Translations under genes and position numbers: made by a program | Notes under the pieces: model-generated | The model's input: the letters and a program-made list of their open reading frames with translations, nothing else | Databases searched by the model: none | What the model was told of the DNA's origin: nothing | Assembly (NCBI GenBank): GCA_963802575.1 | Contig: CAWDJF010000005.1 | Coordinates: 248,001 to 312,000 of the forward strand | Origin: DATFTE01 sp963802575 | GTDB taxonomy: Bacteria > Acidobacteriota > Terriglobia > Terriglobales > Acidobacteriaceae | DNA: 64,000 bases | Direction of reading: 5' to 3' | Shown here: positions 16,116-24,759 of the stretch, one piece after another | Numbering within the stretch: the stretch's first letter is position 1 | How the letters are laid out: every line of letters starts with the position of its first letter

Positions 16116-17265
16116 GCCGTCCCTGGTCGACGATGTACGCCACCGACGGCCACATCACCGCCGGAATCAATGAGAATGCAATTCCCATCATTGACGTTGC
16201 AACCAAAGGGACAAGCGGCAAGTTCCACGTCCCCGCAAAGGGAATGTGAAGCGACACCACTTGACTGAACGGCAGATAAGCCAACATCAGGTACACCGGC
16301 ATCAGCAGGACCGAACCTAACACCATGAAAAGAGCGCGCTTGCCCACGCGATCCACCAGCAATCCAAACAGCGGAGTGGCAATCATGGCCGCGAAGGGAA
16401 GCAAGCTGTTGAGAAATCCCGCGGTTGAGAGTGCAGAAACGCGAACCGCTTCCGTAATCACCGCTCCGCTGCTAGCCGCGATCTTGTTGCTCAACAAGTC
16501 GATCGCAAAGGTGCGGAAGGGAAAGATCGCCGAATAAAACGTGAAGCACAAACCCACCACATACCAGTAAGAACGATTGAAGCGGAAAATCTGGCTGAAC
16601 TCTAGCTTGTCAATATCTCCTCTTTTTCCCAGCTCATAGCGCTGCTCGGCGGCGCTTTCAAGCCCCCAATAAATCAACGCAGTGACAACGCTCATGACAC
16701 CGGCGCCCACTGCAATTAGCAACGGCCCGCGCCAACTGGGCGTACCTCCGGGGCCATTGGGGAAGAAGACATTGTGCGCCCACGTCGGAGAATTATCCGC
16801 CGCGACCGACGCCAGCCTCGCAATCGTCAGATTGATGCCGAACGCGAAGCTCAGTTCTTTTCCCTTGAACCACTTCGCCAGCGCCGTGGTGACGGTGACG
16901 ATCATCGATTCCGCGCCCAATCCCAAAACCGCGCGGCTGCCGATCATGAACCAGGGACTTGGCTTCAGCGACATCAACACCGCGCCCAGCAGGCAGAGAC
17001 CGCCAAAGAAAGTGAGAGCCTTCTTGGTTCCGATGCGATCGATGACGATGCCGCCAATCAGCAAGGTCAGCACCGCTGCGACGCTGTAGCTGGAGTTCAG
17101 CCAGGCGAATTGCGTGGCCGAGAAGCCAAGTTGTTCTTTGAAAATGCCTTCCAGCGGATTAATGCTGTCGTAGATGTAATAGTTGCCGCCCATGGCCAGG
17201 CTGACAAAGACCAGCACAGTCCAGCGATAGAAAGCAGTAGGCCGAGGACGAAGCGCGTCCGTCAT
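16042..17265 (-). CDS. MFS transporter (frameshifted)
   Basis: N-terminal 11 or so helices of a major facilitator superfamily permease (starts MTDALRPRPTAFYRWTVLVF). Visible are the helix 1 NYYIYDSINPLEGIF region, a loop motif DRIGTKKALTFFGG between helices 2 and 3, and the second half beginning near FGLLVDRVGKRALFMVL. The frame runs into nonsense (GDGVRTDDPNSADWLLFVE) after VDQGRLG, and the true last two helices are encoded at 15867-16115. With the frame restored the protein is about 460 aa, the normal family size. The substrate is unknown; the topology resembles the nitrate/oxalate/hexuronate-type permeases. Stands alone; families B and C repeats flank both ends. Confidence 0.82.
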   Translation of the reverse strand: MTDALRPRPTAFYRWTVLVFVSLAMGGNYYIYDSINPLEGIFKEQLGFSATQFAWLNSSYSVAAVLTLLIGGIVIDRIGTKKALTFFGGLCLLGAVLMSLKPSPWFMIGSRAVLGLGAESMIVTVTTALAKWFKGKELSFAFGINLTIARLASVAADNSPTWAHNVFFPNGPGGTPSWRGPLLIAVGAGVMSVVTALIYWGLESAAEQRYELGKRGDIDKLEFSQIFRFNRSYWYVVGLCFTFYSAIFPFRTFAIDLLSNKIAASSGAVITEAVRVSALSTAGFLNSLLPFAAMIATPLFGLLVDRVGKRALFMVLGSVLLMPVYLMLAYLPFSQVVSLHIPFAGTWNLPLVPLVATSMMGIAFSLIPAVMWPSVAYIVDQGRLGDGVRTDDPNSADWLLFVELDGG

Positions 17266-17335
17266 GAAGCGTCCTTAATAGCAGCGATTCAACAAACTCA
17301 AGAAGATAGCAGAAGGGCACTCTTGACGTGTAACC

Positions 17336-17448
17336 AAAACCGCAGAGGACGCGGGGGACGCAGAGGGAAAAATAACAAAACCCAGCGTCCTCTGCGTCCT
17401 CAGCGGTTTTCATTTCCCGACGCCCGACGCCTGGAGCCCGACGCCTGA
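17336..17448. repeat. Repeat families C and B upstream of the MFS gene
   Basis: 17336-17411 is an inverted repeat (AAAACCGCAGAGGACGC to GCGTCCTCAGCGGTTTT). 17416-17448 is family B (CCCGACGCCCGACGCCTGG). Confidence 0.75.
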
Positions 17449-17529
17449 TTACCACAGTCCAGTTACCACCGTAAGCTTCCCCAATCCCCCATTCGACGAA
17501 AAGATGGTGGTTGGCAAGGGGGACGAGCA

Positions 17530-17964
17530 ATGCGCAAACGATATGCGGTGGCGGGCATCCTGCTGGCTGCGTTGGCTTATGGAAGAGATCCGAAACCTAC
17601 CCAGAGTGGCGTGCTGATGAAAATGAATTCGGTGCAGTGCGGCTACGACGAGAAAGACGGGCAGGGCGTCGCCAGCGAAATGCTGGGCACCGACTCCTCG
17701 CACAAGAAGACCCACGAACTGCTCTGCCAGGAATACGTGCTCCGCACCGACCGCATGGTCTTCCACATTCGTCCCAAGGATGACAAGCATCCGGTGTTGT
17801 TGCCCATTGGAGGCATCGCGCTATTCCGCCTGGAGAAAGACAAGATGGTGTTGCGTTCAGAAGATCTCGATGATAAGGAACGTCAGTACACAGTCGTATC
17901 GATCGCTCCGCGGGATGATGATCAGACAGAGCAAGCCACAACGTCGAAGCTGAACAATCGATAA
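17530..17964 (+). CDS. Small exported protein of unknown function
   Basis: 144 aa from the ATG at 17530, with a short hydrophobic start (YAVAGILLAALAYG) that can act as a signal peptide. The rest is hydrophilic (for example GYDEKDGQGVASEMLGTDSS, HIRPKDDKHPVLLPIGGIALF). I do not recognise a family; the sequence resembles small conserved proteins of acidobacteria. A hairpin terminator follows at 17991. No operon partner. Confidence 0.72.
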   Translation: MRKRYAVAGILLAALAYGRDPKPTQSGVLMKMNSVQCGYDEKDGQGVASEMLGTDSSHKKTHELLCQEYVLRTDRMVFHIRPKDDKHPVLLPIGGIALFRLEKDKMVLRSEDLDDKERQYTVVSIAPRDDDQTEQATTSKLNNR

Positions 17965-17990
17965 TCAATTTCTACAGCGAAGTACCTAAG

Positions 17991-18016
17991 GCGCGGGCTC
18001 AAACCCGCGCTTTCTA
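17991..18016 (+). terminator. Rho-independent terminator
   Basis: GCGCGGG-CTCAAA-CCCGCGC followed by TTTCTATTTG, 26 bp after the stop of the 17530 gene. Confidence 0.75.
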
Positions 18017-18195
18017 TTTGTTTGTACATACTGTTGCGCAACTAACAAAAATCCTTCTGCGTTCATAACCCAACCGTCCCCCGGGCAAGTGCATCCTACT
18101 TTGCGGTCCACTACTCGACTTTCATACGCCGCTCTCGTATGTGAACCGGTTGAAGTGTGGACGTTCGCAGACCGACCACAGGAGAGTATTCACGC

Positions 18196-18786
18196 ATGAA
18201 GCGCATTGCTGTATTCGCTCTATTCATTATCTGTTTTGCTGCGCCCGCAGTCATGGCGCAGAATTCCGGGGGAGATCATTTTGAGGCGGGTGTGTTCGCG
18301 GACTACCTTCGCTTGAGTCAGGTGGATCCCGCAATTAACTTTGTCGGTGTGGGCGGCCGCGTTGCCTTCAACCTGCGGCCCAGCGTACAGCTCGAAGCCG
18401 AGATGGCGTACGACTTCAAACGCAATTTCACGACGACTTTCAACAACGGCATCAACACGCAATTTGTAAACAGCCGTACGCGTCCGCTGACGGCATTGTT
18501 TGGTCCGAAGTTCCAGACCGAATCAGGGCCGTTTCGCGCATTCGTGACCGGTAAAGTCGGATTCGTGAACTTCAGCACCACCAACATGAACGCGCCCAAC
18601 GGTTTCAATAACGCGATCAATGGCATTACTGCCGGTGACACCAAGTTCGCTGTATATCCCGGCGGAGGCATCGAAGGTTTCTGGGGCCCGATCGGACTGC
18701 GCGCCGAAGTAGGCGACGAAATCTATTTCGATAACGGAGCACAGAATAATCTGCGCGTAACGTTTGGTCCGCAAATCCGCTTCTAG
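18196..18786 (+). CDS. Outer-membrane beta-barrel protein
   Basis: 196 aa from the ATG at 18196 (MKRIAVFALFIICFAAPAVM), signal peptide cut near AVMAQ. The mature part alternates short strands and turns (GGRVAFNLRPSVQLEAEMAY, TALFGPKFQTESGPFRAFV, GGIEGFWGPIGLRAEVGDEI) and ends on a phenylalanine (GPQIRF), the classic signal for Bam-assembled porin-like barrels. It resembles small OmpA/OmpW-type barrels. The ORF opens at 18157, but the upstream part is not a signal. A terminator follows at 18809. Confidence 0.85.
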   Translation: MKRIAVFALFIICFAAPAVMAQNSGGDHFEAGVFADYLRLSQVDPAINFVGVGGRVAFNLRPSVQLEAEMAYDFKRNFTTTFNNGINTQFVNSRTRPLTALFGPKFQTESGPFRAFVTGKVGFVNFSTTNMNAPNGFNNAINGITAGDTKFAVYPGGGIEGFWGPIGLRAEVGDEIYFDNGAQNNLRVTFGPQIRF

Positions 18787-18808
18787 CAAAGTTTGCACCG
18801 GTGACAAG

Positions 18809-18841
18809 ACGGCGGCCTCGAACCTGGGGTCGCCGTTTTTA
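18809..18841 (+). terminator. Rho-independent terminator
   Basis: ACGGCGGCC...GGTCGCCGT with a TTTTT run, about 25 bp after the beta-barrel gene. Confidence 0.7.
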
Positions 18842-18847
18842 TTGAGG

Positions 18848-18981
18848 AGATTTTCTCCGCGAATCTCTGCGGCAGTTCTCAGCGTTCTCTGCGACTTCAG
18901 ATCGTGTCCTTCATTGATTTCAGACCCAAAAGCCTTTAACGCCGAGTCCGCTGAGAAAGGCCGCGGAGATCGCGGAGAAGA
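18848..18981. repeat. Repeat family C, degenerate pair
   Basis: TTCTCCGCGAATCTCTGCGGCA...CTCAGCGTTCTCTGCG and, 60 bp on, AACGCCGAG...GCGGAGATCGCGGAGAAG: the CTCTGCGTCC/AACGCAGAG-type element in both orientations. Fills the gap before the CBS gene. Confidence 0.55.
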
Positions 18982-19095
18982 CCATGCGCCTGAGGCCGCG
19001 ATCGTGGTACATTATGCGCATCTGATTCGTCTTCCCAGGGGTAGTGGGCCTCTGGAAACCGGTGCCAGAAAGCCTCTTTCTAAGGAGTTCCTCGC

Positions 19096-19503
19096 ATGGC
19101 GCTCATCTACGACCTGGTGAAAGACCGCAGAGTCCTCACAACCGACGCCGACAATACAGTTCTCGAAGCCGCGCGCTTCATGATGGAGCATCACATCGGC
19201 GCCGTGCCCGTCATGCGCAACGGAGAACTGGTGGGAATCTTTTCCGAGCGCGACATCATGAACCGCGTCGTCGCTGCCGGACGCGCGCCCGGAACCACGA
19301 AAGTTTCCGAAGTGATGACCTCCAATCCCAAGGCCGTCGCTGCGGACGAGACGGTTGAGAATTGCCTGTTCATGATGCGCGAATTTGGGTTCCGCCACGT
19401 GCTGATCACCGACGGCGAGAACGTCAAAGGCCTGGTCTCGCTGCGCGATATCCTGCTGCGTTACGTCGGACAGAAGGAAAAGGAATCGCGGCAGATCGCT
19501 TAG
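19096..19503 (+). CDS. Two-CBS-domain protein
   Basis: 135 aa from ATG 19096, two tandem CBS domains (roughly 5-65 and 70-128: LIYDLVKDRRVLTTDADNTV, HHIGAVPVMRNGELVGIFSE, VSEVMTSNPKAVAADETVEN, FGFRHVLITDGENVKGLVSL). A single Bateman module with no effector domain; CBS pairs bind adenosine nucleotides, and free-standing ones may regulate partner proteins. It has no clear operon partner. The upstream gap is a family C repeat, the downstream gap a long repeat region. Confidence 0.93.
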   Translation: MALIYDLVKDRRVLTTDADNTVLEAARFMMEHHIGAVPVMRNGELVGIFSERDIMNRVVAAGRAPGTTKVSEVMTSNPKAVAADETVENCLFMMREFGFRHVLITDGENVKGLVSLRDILLRYVGQKEKESRQIA

Positions 19504-20100
19504 GACCTCGGACTAAAGTAGCGCCGGCGTCCCGCCGGCAACGGAATTCATATCCGGGCATGCCTACAGTCGTGACGCAAGCTTAGTTGAGTGAGCTAGA
19601 ATCCGTGGTCTGACCACCGGACAATGTCTGTATAGCTAAAAGTAAATGTGCGATAAGAGGTCACAGGCTGCCGTTCTGGAGCTGCGCGACCCTTGTCCTC
19701 TCTCTTGCTGCCAAACGTCGCGCCTAGGGGTCTTAGAACGCTCCTGCATGGCATTCTGCGCGATGTCCTGATCTGAATTCAGTGGAGCAATTTCGGCCAA
19801 CGGGAAATCAACCACTTAGCTGGAAGAGAACCGCCCGGCGGGTAGCTTCCCGAAATGGGAAAGGCACCGGCTGAAGCCGGTCGCCGTGGGAAGAGCGGAG
19901 GTATGGCTGAAGCCATACCCTGATACGAATCTCCGGGGCCGGCGGGACGCCGGCGCTACTCGGTTTGTATCAGGGCATCGCTTTAGCGATGCCGTTACGG
20001 CGAATCTCAGGGGACAGTGGTTAGCCGGTTCTCCCGGTCATAGCCTGGCGCCGGAAGCCTGACGCCCGAAGCCCGAAGCCCGAGGTCTGACGTCCGGTTT
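19504..20100. repeat. Repeat-dense intergenic region
   Basis: No gene is seen over about 600 bp. It holds family E hairpins at 19517-19540 and 19938-19960, hairpins CACCGGC-TGAA-GCCGGT (about 19863) and GGTATGGC-TGAA-GCCATACC (about 19900), a family G hairpin at 19967-19999, and family B tandem units at 20044-20097 that end 3 bp from the next gene's stop codon. Confidence 0.8.
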
Positions 20101-20838
20101 TCAATCCCGTTTGCGCAGAATCAAATCCCCTTCGCTTGGCGGCAGGTTGAAAGGGAATTCGAAGACGCGGTCGGGAAACGGGATTCGCAGAATAAACTCT
20201 TCCTGCTTCTTCCATTCGCCGATCCACTTGTTTTTTGTGCCGAACAGAACCCATCCCGTGACTTCGGCATTGCCGGAGTCGAGTTTGGTTTCGCGCAAGG
20301 CGTTTTTGTTGAGGAAGTCTTGAAATTCAGTGGAGACGGCGAGGTAGTTCTGCTGCGGCGCCTGTTTGTCCGCGGGTTCGTTGGGATGCTTCTTGAGTTT
20401 TCGTTCCGCCTGGTCTTCGAGAGTTTGCGCGTCGGCCTGCATGCGGGCGGCGAAATCGTCGGGATCGAGCGAGGTTTGAATGACTTTCGAGTGGCGGACG
20501 AACTCGAGACTCATGTTGTTGGTAGTCACGTCGACGGACGACGTCCCGCGATATTTGAACGTGAGCTTCAGCAGCATGGGCCGCTCGATGCGCTTGGTGA
20601 CTTGCACCAGTTCCTGGGAATCGACGGCGAGGGTGATGCCGAGGTCGGGGGTCCAGAGCCCCCAACGGTAGACGCCATCGTCGCCGCGGGTGAAGGTGCA
20701 TCCGGGAGTCTGATCGGACCAGCGGACGACGGGGAGGGTGTCTTTCTTTTTGGCGAAGGCAGAGAGAGGCAAGAGCAAGACGCAGAGGAAGAGAATGCGA
20801 CTCGACGCGTTAGGGAAAAGTTTGAGGCGCATGTTCAT
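20101..20838 (-). CDS. Exported protein of unknown function
   Basis: 245 aa from ATG 20838 with a signal peptide (ILFLCVLLLPLSAFA, cleavage after AFAKK). The mature part has a beta-rich first half (TPDLGITLAVDSQELVQVTK, LLKLTFKYRGTSSVDVTTNN) and a Lys/Glu-rich helical region (DAQTLEDQAERKLKKH), ending with a beta part (VFEFPFNLPPSEGDLILRKR). No family recognised. Both sides are flanked by repeats. Confidence 0.7.
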   Translation of the reverse strand: MNMRLKLFPNASSRILFLCVLLLPLSAFAKKKDTLPVVRWSDQTPGCTFTRGDDGVYRWGLWTPDLGITLAVDSQELVQVTKRIERPMLLKLTFKYRGTSSVDVTTNNMSLEFVRHSKVIQTSLDPDDFAARMQADAQTLEDQAERKLKKHPNEPADKQAPQQNYLAVSTEFQDFLNKNALRETKLDSGNAEVTGWVLFGTKNKWIGEWKKQEEFILRIPFPDRVFEFPFNLPPSEGDLILRKRD

Positions 20839-20878
20839 CTTCTTTGCCCAGCGATCCTTTCTGCTCCGGCTGTCTTCG

Positions 20879-21015
20879 GGAAGGGCACGAGTCTTACTCG
20901 TGCCGTGAGTCCGTCCATCATTAAGGCTTTAGCCTCTGAGGTTTGCTTTCGAGCGGACCTCAGCGGCTGAAGCCGTAAGACCTTTGGCTCATGTGGGACG
21001 AGTCGTGCCCTTTCC
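20879..21015. repeat. Repeat family F, full copy
   Basis: Outer arms AAGGGCACGAGT...GACGAGTCGTGCCCTT, inner hairpins including GGCTTTAGCC and CTGAGGTTTGC / GCGGACCTCAG. Shares ordered blocks with the lysC leader repeat (7919-7988). Confidence 0.75.
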
Positions 21016-21034
21016 TGATTTTACTCACTGCACC

Positions 21035-21080
21035 AGCAGATTCCTCCTTCGCTCGCTATGCTCGCGCGTCGGAATGACAA
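21035..21080. repeat. Repeat family D, arm copy
   Basis: AGCAGATTCCTCCTTCGC...TCGGAATGACAA: the right-hand arm of the repeat at 3475-3566. Confidence 0.7.
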
Positions 21081-21156
21081 TGGGGGCTGGAGTTCATAAG
21101 TGGTGAAAGAAAACCGGCCGCCGCAGCGGCCGGTGGAATGAATAGTCCCAGGGTGC

Positions 21157-23607
21157 TTACGGCGTGATCTTGCACACGAACGCGTCTCCCGTGCCTCCGC
21201 CGAATGTGCTCTGTGCTGCACTGGCGAGGGGCAGTCCGGAGGTTGAGTTCGTGGTGCCGGTGACGTAAATCACTCCGGCGGAATCCACTGCTATGCCTCC
21301 GCCGGGCGTTCCGTTCAGTGACGAGTCTTCGCTCCCCGTACCGCCGTAGTAAGTGGAGAACACATCGGAAGAGCCCGAGGAACTGATTTCGGTCACAAAG
21401 GCATCATCCGTTCCCTGTAAGGCAGTGCCGCCCGTGATCGCGGTTTTGACGGGGAAGGTGCTTGAATCGGTGTTGCCAGTCACGTAGACGTTCTTGCTGG
21501 AGTCGATTGCGATGGCCAGCCCGTCATCCGAGTTTCCGGAGCCTCCGAGGAAGGTGGAGAACCCGATCGCGCCTCCCGCATTGATTTGAGTTACGAATGC
21601 ATCCTGCGTGCCGCTGAGCGCCCCCTGGAAAGGCGTTCCCGGATGGGGGAAATCGGAGGATTGGGTAAAGCCGGTGATGTACGCGGTGCCGCTGGATGCG
21701 TCGACGGCGATGGCGTTCGCGTCATCGTTGCCCGAGCCGCCTACGTAGACGAAGTAGGTTTCGGCGCCCGCGCTGCTGAACTCGGCGACAAAGCCATCTT
21801 CAGGGCCAGACAAATTGGCTCCGGTGGTTTCCAAGCCTGCGGAATCGGCAACGCCGCTGATGTAAGCGTTTCCGCTGCTATCCAGAGCAATGCCAGTCGC
21901 CAAGTCACCGCCACTGCCGCCCAGGTATGTGGAATAAATGGGGGTTGCGTTACCCAAAGCTATCTTGGTAATGAAAGCGTCGGTGCCGCCCCCAAATGTG
22001 GGCTGAAATGCGCCCGCCGAGACCGGGAATGTGCCGGTAGGGGAGTTCGTCTGACCCACCACATAAACATTCGGGGTGCTGTCAACCGCAATTCCGAGCG
22101 CTGTTTCATTGCCTGTTCCCCCCAATGTTGTAGATGTGACCAGAGAACCGCTGGAGGAGAACTCTGCTACAAACGCATCCTGGCCGCCGAGCATCCCTAT
22201 GTTGATGGTAGCCGCGAAGGTCGCACCGTGTTGCGTATTGCCTGCCATAAAGATGTTGCCGCCTTGCAACGCCACTGCCGTGGCCGCGTCTTCGCCGGTT
22301 CCCCCGATGAACGTGGAGAATTGGACCGCACCAGCGGAACTCAGTTTCGTCACAAATGCGTCGTGAAGACCGGCGGGAGAACCCGGCGAGCCAGGGAAAT
22401 TGGTCGAGGCTGATTGGCCAACAACAAATACGTTGCCGCTGCTATCGACAGCGATCGCTAATCCTTCATCGTCTCCACCACCGCCGAGGTAGGTGCCGAA
22501 GTTGAGGGTTGCGCCCGTCCCTCCGCCGCCACCTCCTCCGCCTCCACCACCTCCGCCCCCGCCACCGCTGCTGCTGCCGCCGCCACAGGCTGAGAGAACA
22601 CCTATGCCGGAAAGCGCGAGGCAGAGCATCAGGGAAGCTAGTACCTTACGGCGCTGGGGAACGACGGCTCCTGCGAGAGCGAGGCCGACGATTGGGAACC
22701 ACAAGAGATACATCAGACGCGTCTTCGAATTCCTGGTCTGGGCCGCGACCGGTTGAGCTTGTTTCATCCCAGGAGTTGTCGCCAAGCTGGGCTCAACGAT
22801 GAGCTCACGGGTGCGGTCGTAACTGCCGAGCGCGAAGCCGATGCTCTGATCTTTCGCGATTACGAAACTGGCGGCAACTTCTTTGCGTTCGCCATTCACG
22901 TTCTGGTAGGCGACTGGCTTTTCGATCTGCAATTCACGTGAGGCCGTGGAAATGGTCAATGAGCCGTCCTGGTTCAGATTGGTTTTGTCGGCGCCCTTGA
23001 ACTGCAAATGGATCAATGACGGGTCGGCGTTGGCCGTAACCGCGAAACGGAAATCGATCGCCTGATGATTTCCTGCGAAGGCCAGATCGATGCCGGGATA
23101 CACACCTGCATAGGCGACCCGCGCGAAGTGCGGCACGTTGGTGCTCCACTTATGGGGATCGTTCCCGATGTAGTAATTGCTCACGCCTTGTTGCAAGTCA
23201 GATCCCGTCATCTGGGATTGAGGGTTGGCACCCACGATTTGCACGCGCAGGACGGATGCGGGCGATGGCGTAACCTGTGCCACCGTTTGTGTCATGACTC
23301 TCCGAGGATGTTTGGCGGGCGCCTGCAGCGAGAGCACGGCTTCCTGATTCGTCAAGAACAACGTATAGCCGTTACCGCGCGCCATGTACTTCGCTCGAGG
23401 ATCGGTTTGTCCCTGATTCGGTTCGAAGGCCAGAGGCAGATTGCCGTAGGCGGCCAGGGCTCGTTGTTGCGTCGCGGCCGGACTGGTGGCGGCGACGGCC
23501 TTGCCGTGAGTCTGGAGAAGCACGAAGCCCGCTAACAGAATCAGCGTGGCGACGAGCATCCAAGCGAAGATTCTGTTTGGCCTGGGGTTGCGTGGTCTTG
23601 CTGTCAT
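21157..23607 (-). CDS. SBBP-repeat beta-propeller surface protein (DUF7948-like)
   Basis: 816 aa from the ATG at 23607, which follows a perfect GGAGG box; the open frame extends further but without merit. The N-terminus has a membrane anchor (about 13-33) and a DUF7948-like start (NLPLAFEPNQGQTD). A mid-protein hydrophobic pair follows (FPIVGLALAGAVV; SLMLCLALSGIGVLSAC) with a lipobox-like LSAC at Cys341 and then an uninterrupted Gly run of about 16 residues. The rest (about 367-816) is a tandem beta-propeller of SBBP repeats about 58 aa long (for example FLGGSGNSDDGLAIAIDSSK, VYVTGNTDSSTFPV). Likely cell-surface or extracellular; function unknown. No partner gene. Confidence 0.88.
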   Translation of the reverse strand: MTARPRNPRPNRIFAWMLVATLILLAGFVLLQTHGKAVAATSPAATQQRALAAYGNLPLAFEPNQGQTDPRAKYMARGNGYTLFLTNQEAVLSLQAPAKHPRRVMTQTVAQVTPSPASVLRVQIVGANPQSQMTGSDLQQGVSNYYIGNDPHKWSTNVPHFARVAYAGVYPGIDLAFAGNHQAIDFRFAVTANADPSLIHLQFKGADKTNLNQDGSLTISTASRELQIEKPVAYQNVNGERKEVAASFVIAKDQSIGFALGSYDRTRELIVEPSLATTPGMKQAQPVAAQTRNSKTRLMYLLWFPIVGLALAGAVVPQRRKVLASLMLCLALSGIGVLSACGGGSSSGGGGGGGGGGGGGGGGTGATLNFGTYLGGGGDDEGLAIAVDSSGNVFVVGQSASTNFPGSPGSPAGLHDAFVTKLSSAGAVQFSTFIGGTGEDAATAVALQGGNIFMAGNTQHGATFAATINIGMLGGQDAFVAEFSSSGSLVTSTTLGGTGNETALGIAVDSTPNVYVVGQTNSPTGTFPVSAGAFQPTFGGGTDAFITKIALGNATPIYSTYLGGSGGDLATGIALDSSGNAYISGVADSAGLETTGANLSGPEDGFVAEFSSAGAETYFVYVGGSGNDDANAIAVDASSGTAYITGFTQSSDFPHPGTPFQGALSGTQDAFVTQINAGGAIGFSTFLGGSGNSDDGLAIAIDSSKNVYVTGNTDSSTFPVKTAITGGTALQGTDDAFVTEISSSGSSDVFSTYYGGTGSEDSSLNGTPGGGIAVDSAGVIYVTGTTNSTSGLPLASAAQSTFGGGTGDAFVCKITP

Positions 23608-23932
23608 AAATCCTCCGAGGGAATCTAGAAATCGACTGGTCTGCAGGCAGGTATTGCTGAGACGAGATGGGGAGAAGATCGTCAAAGCCTAGAGATTTTC
23701 GGAGTATCGTCCGGAAATAGGTGGATGTCAATCGAAAGCCAGTGCAGCTGCCAAAAACTCGAAATCTCTTGATTCGAGATAACTACTTTAGACTCATGCG
23801 TCTAAAAGGGGTCTTTTGATGATCGGAGTAGAAGATCGGCTCCGCCCAGATGGAGTCGAGCGACCTGCAAGAATTGTGCGGTTGTCTGGACAATGGGCTG
23901 CTTTAAATTCCTAGGCTAAATTGGAAGGCAGT
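23608..23932. other. Promoter region of the SBBP gene
   Basis: No gene is seen between the SBBP start and the tRNA. A palindrome lies at 23787-23806 (next entry) and a shorter inverted pair ATCTC...GAGAT is at 23764-23780. Confidence 0.5.
23787..23806. promoter_or_regulatory. Perfect inverted repeat TTTAGAC-N6-GTCTAAA
   Basis: 7-bp arms about 180 bp upstream of the SBBP start. Candidate operator; no protein partner can be assigned. Confidence 0.4.
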
Positions 23933-24007
23933 GGGCGCGTAGCTCAGTTGGTAGAGCAATGCCCCTTTTAAGGAAGGTCGCAGGTTCGAGTCCTGCCGCG
24001 CTCACCA
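23933..24007 (+). tRNA. tRNA-Lys(UUU), with imperfect anticodon stem
   Basis: 75 nt with encoded CCA. Acceptor GGGCGCG pairs with CGCGCTC; D-arm GCTC-AGTTGGTA-GAGC; T-arm GCAGG-TTCGAGT-CCTGC; anticodon TTT in the loop CTTTTAA. The anticodon stem is TGCCC against GGAAG, with only two or three pairs, and the total is one base short of the usual 76. This may be a degenerate or unusual tRNA. Confidence 0.85.
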
Positions 24008-24101
24008 CGTTTCCCCCCGGTCGTCCAGCCATGAACCGAATCCACAGGTAAATTCCACGACCGTCAACCCCAGTGGCCGCCGAAGACTCGTCGGCGCGGG
24101 G

Positions 24102-24287
24102 TTGGTTCTTGCGCTGATAGGGGCAGCCAGACTTGAGCATGGCGTTCAGGCCGTGGTTCACTGGACCGGTCAGCCCATGTTTTCGTCAGGACTGATTGCA
24201 GCCGGTGGCCTGTGCGTTCTGCTCGCCCTTATCCCGTCCTCGTGGATTGCCAAGGCAGGCCCGGTACATTCGAAATTTCACCGATAG
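24102..24287 (+). CDS. Possible small membrane protein
   Basis: 61 aa from a TTG at 24102 with two hydrophobic stretches (LVLALIGAARLEHG; SGLIAAGGLCVLLALIP). The frame upstream of it also reads RRRLVGAG, typical of a small two-helix membrane protein, but there is no ATG or clear ribosome binding site. It overlaps the tail of the SRPBCC gene by 10 bp on the opposite strand. Weak support; the protein looks coherent but may be a remnant. Confidence 0.35.
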   Translation: MVLALIGAARLEHGVQAVVHWTGQPMFSSGLIAAGGLCVLLALIPSSWIAKAGPVHSKFHR

Positions 24288-24724
24288 TTCAGTTCCGCCA
24301 GCTTCTTAATCGCCGGCAGGATCATGTCTCCTCCGCCGAGCGAATCCTGATAGCGCTTCTCGCCTTCTTCTACCGCGGCGAAGTCTCCTTGCGTGATTTC
24401 GAGAAGGGAACTGGTCGCGCTGCGCTCTTTTAAGGTGTAGGTCATGGTGAGATAGTTGGACGGGATGTCGGCGATCGAGGAATTGGGATCGATGATGGTA
24501 TAGGCGAGGCGGTGCGGCGCATCGATGGAAACGATCTTTCCTTTGACGTAGAGCTTGCCGTCGGCGGCACCTTTCCAGAGCAGGGGAGAGCCCACTTTCC
24601 AGTCCGTGTCGGCGACGCAGCCGAACATATATTGCTGGATGAATTGGTTGTCGGTGAGAATCTTCCACAGGGTGGCGGCGGGGGCATCGACTTCGATGGA
24701 TTTGCGGATTTCAAGAGCAGTCAT
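24278..24724 (-). CDS. SRPBCC (START/AHSA1-like) domain protein
   Basis: 148 aa with the AHSA1/SRPBCC pattern: start KSIEVDAPAATLWKILTD, a middle SPLLWKGAADGKLYVKGKIV, and a C-terminal helix (EEGEKRYQDSLGGGDMILPA). The fold binds hydrophobic ligands. Its ATG at 24724 has GAAGGAG 8 bases upstream. It is divergent from the AraC gene, with only 35 bp between start codons, so the pair is likely co-regulated. Confidence 0.88.
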   Translation of the reverse strand: MTALEIRKSIEVDAPAATLWKILTDNQFIQQYMFGCVADTDWKVGSPLLWKGAADGKLYVKGKIVSIDAPHRLAYTIIDPNSSIADIPSNYLTMTYTLKERSATSSLLEITQGDFAAVEEGEKRYQDSLGGGDMILPAIKKLAELNYR

Positions 24725-24759
24725 GATCGGTGTCTCCTTCAGAGTACTTTAAGAAAACA

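Noticed and set aside
23916..24161. Minus-strand frame over the tRNA-Lys
   Set aside because: Shadow of the tRNA (AAGLEPATFLKRG-like), not a gene.
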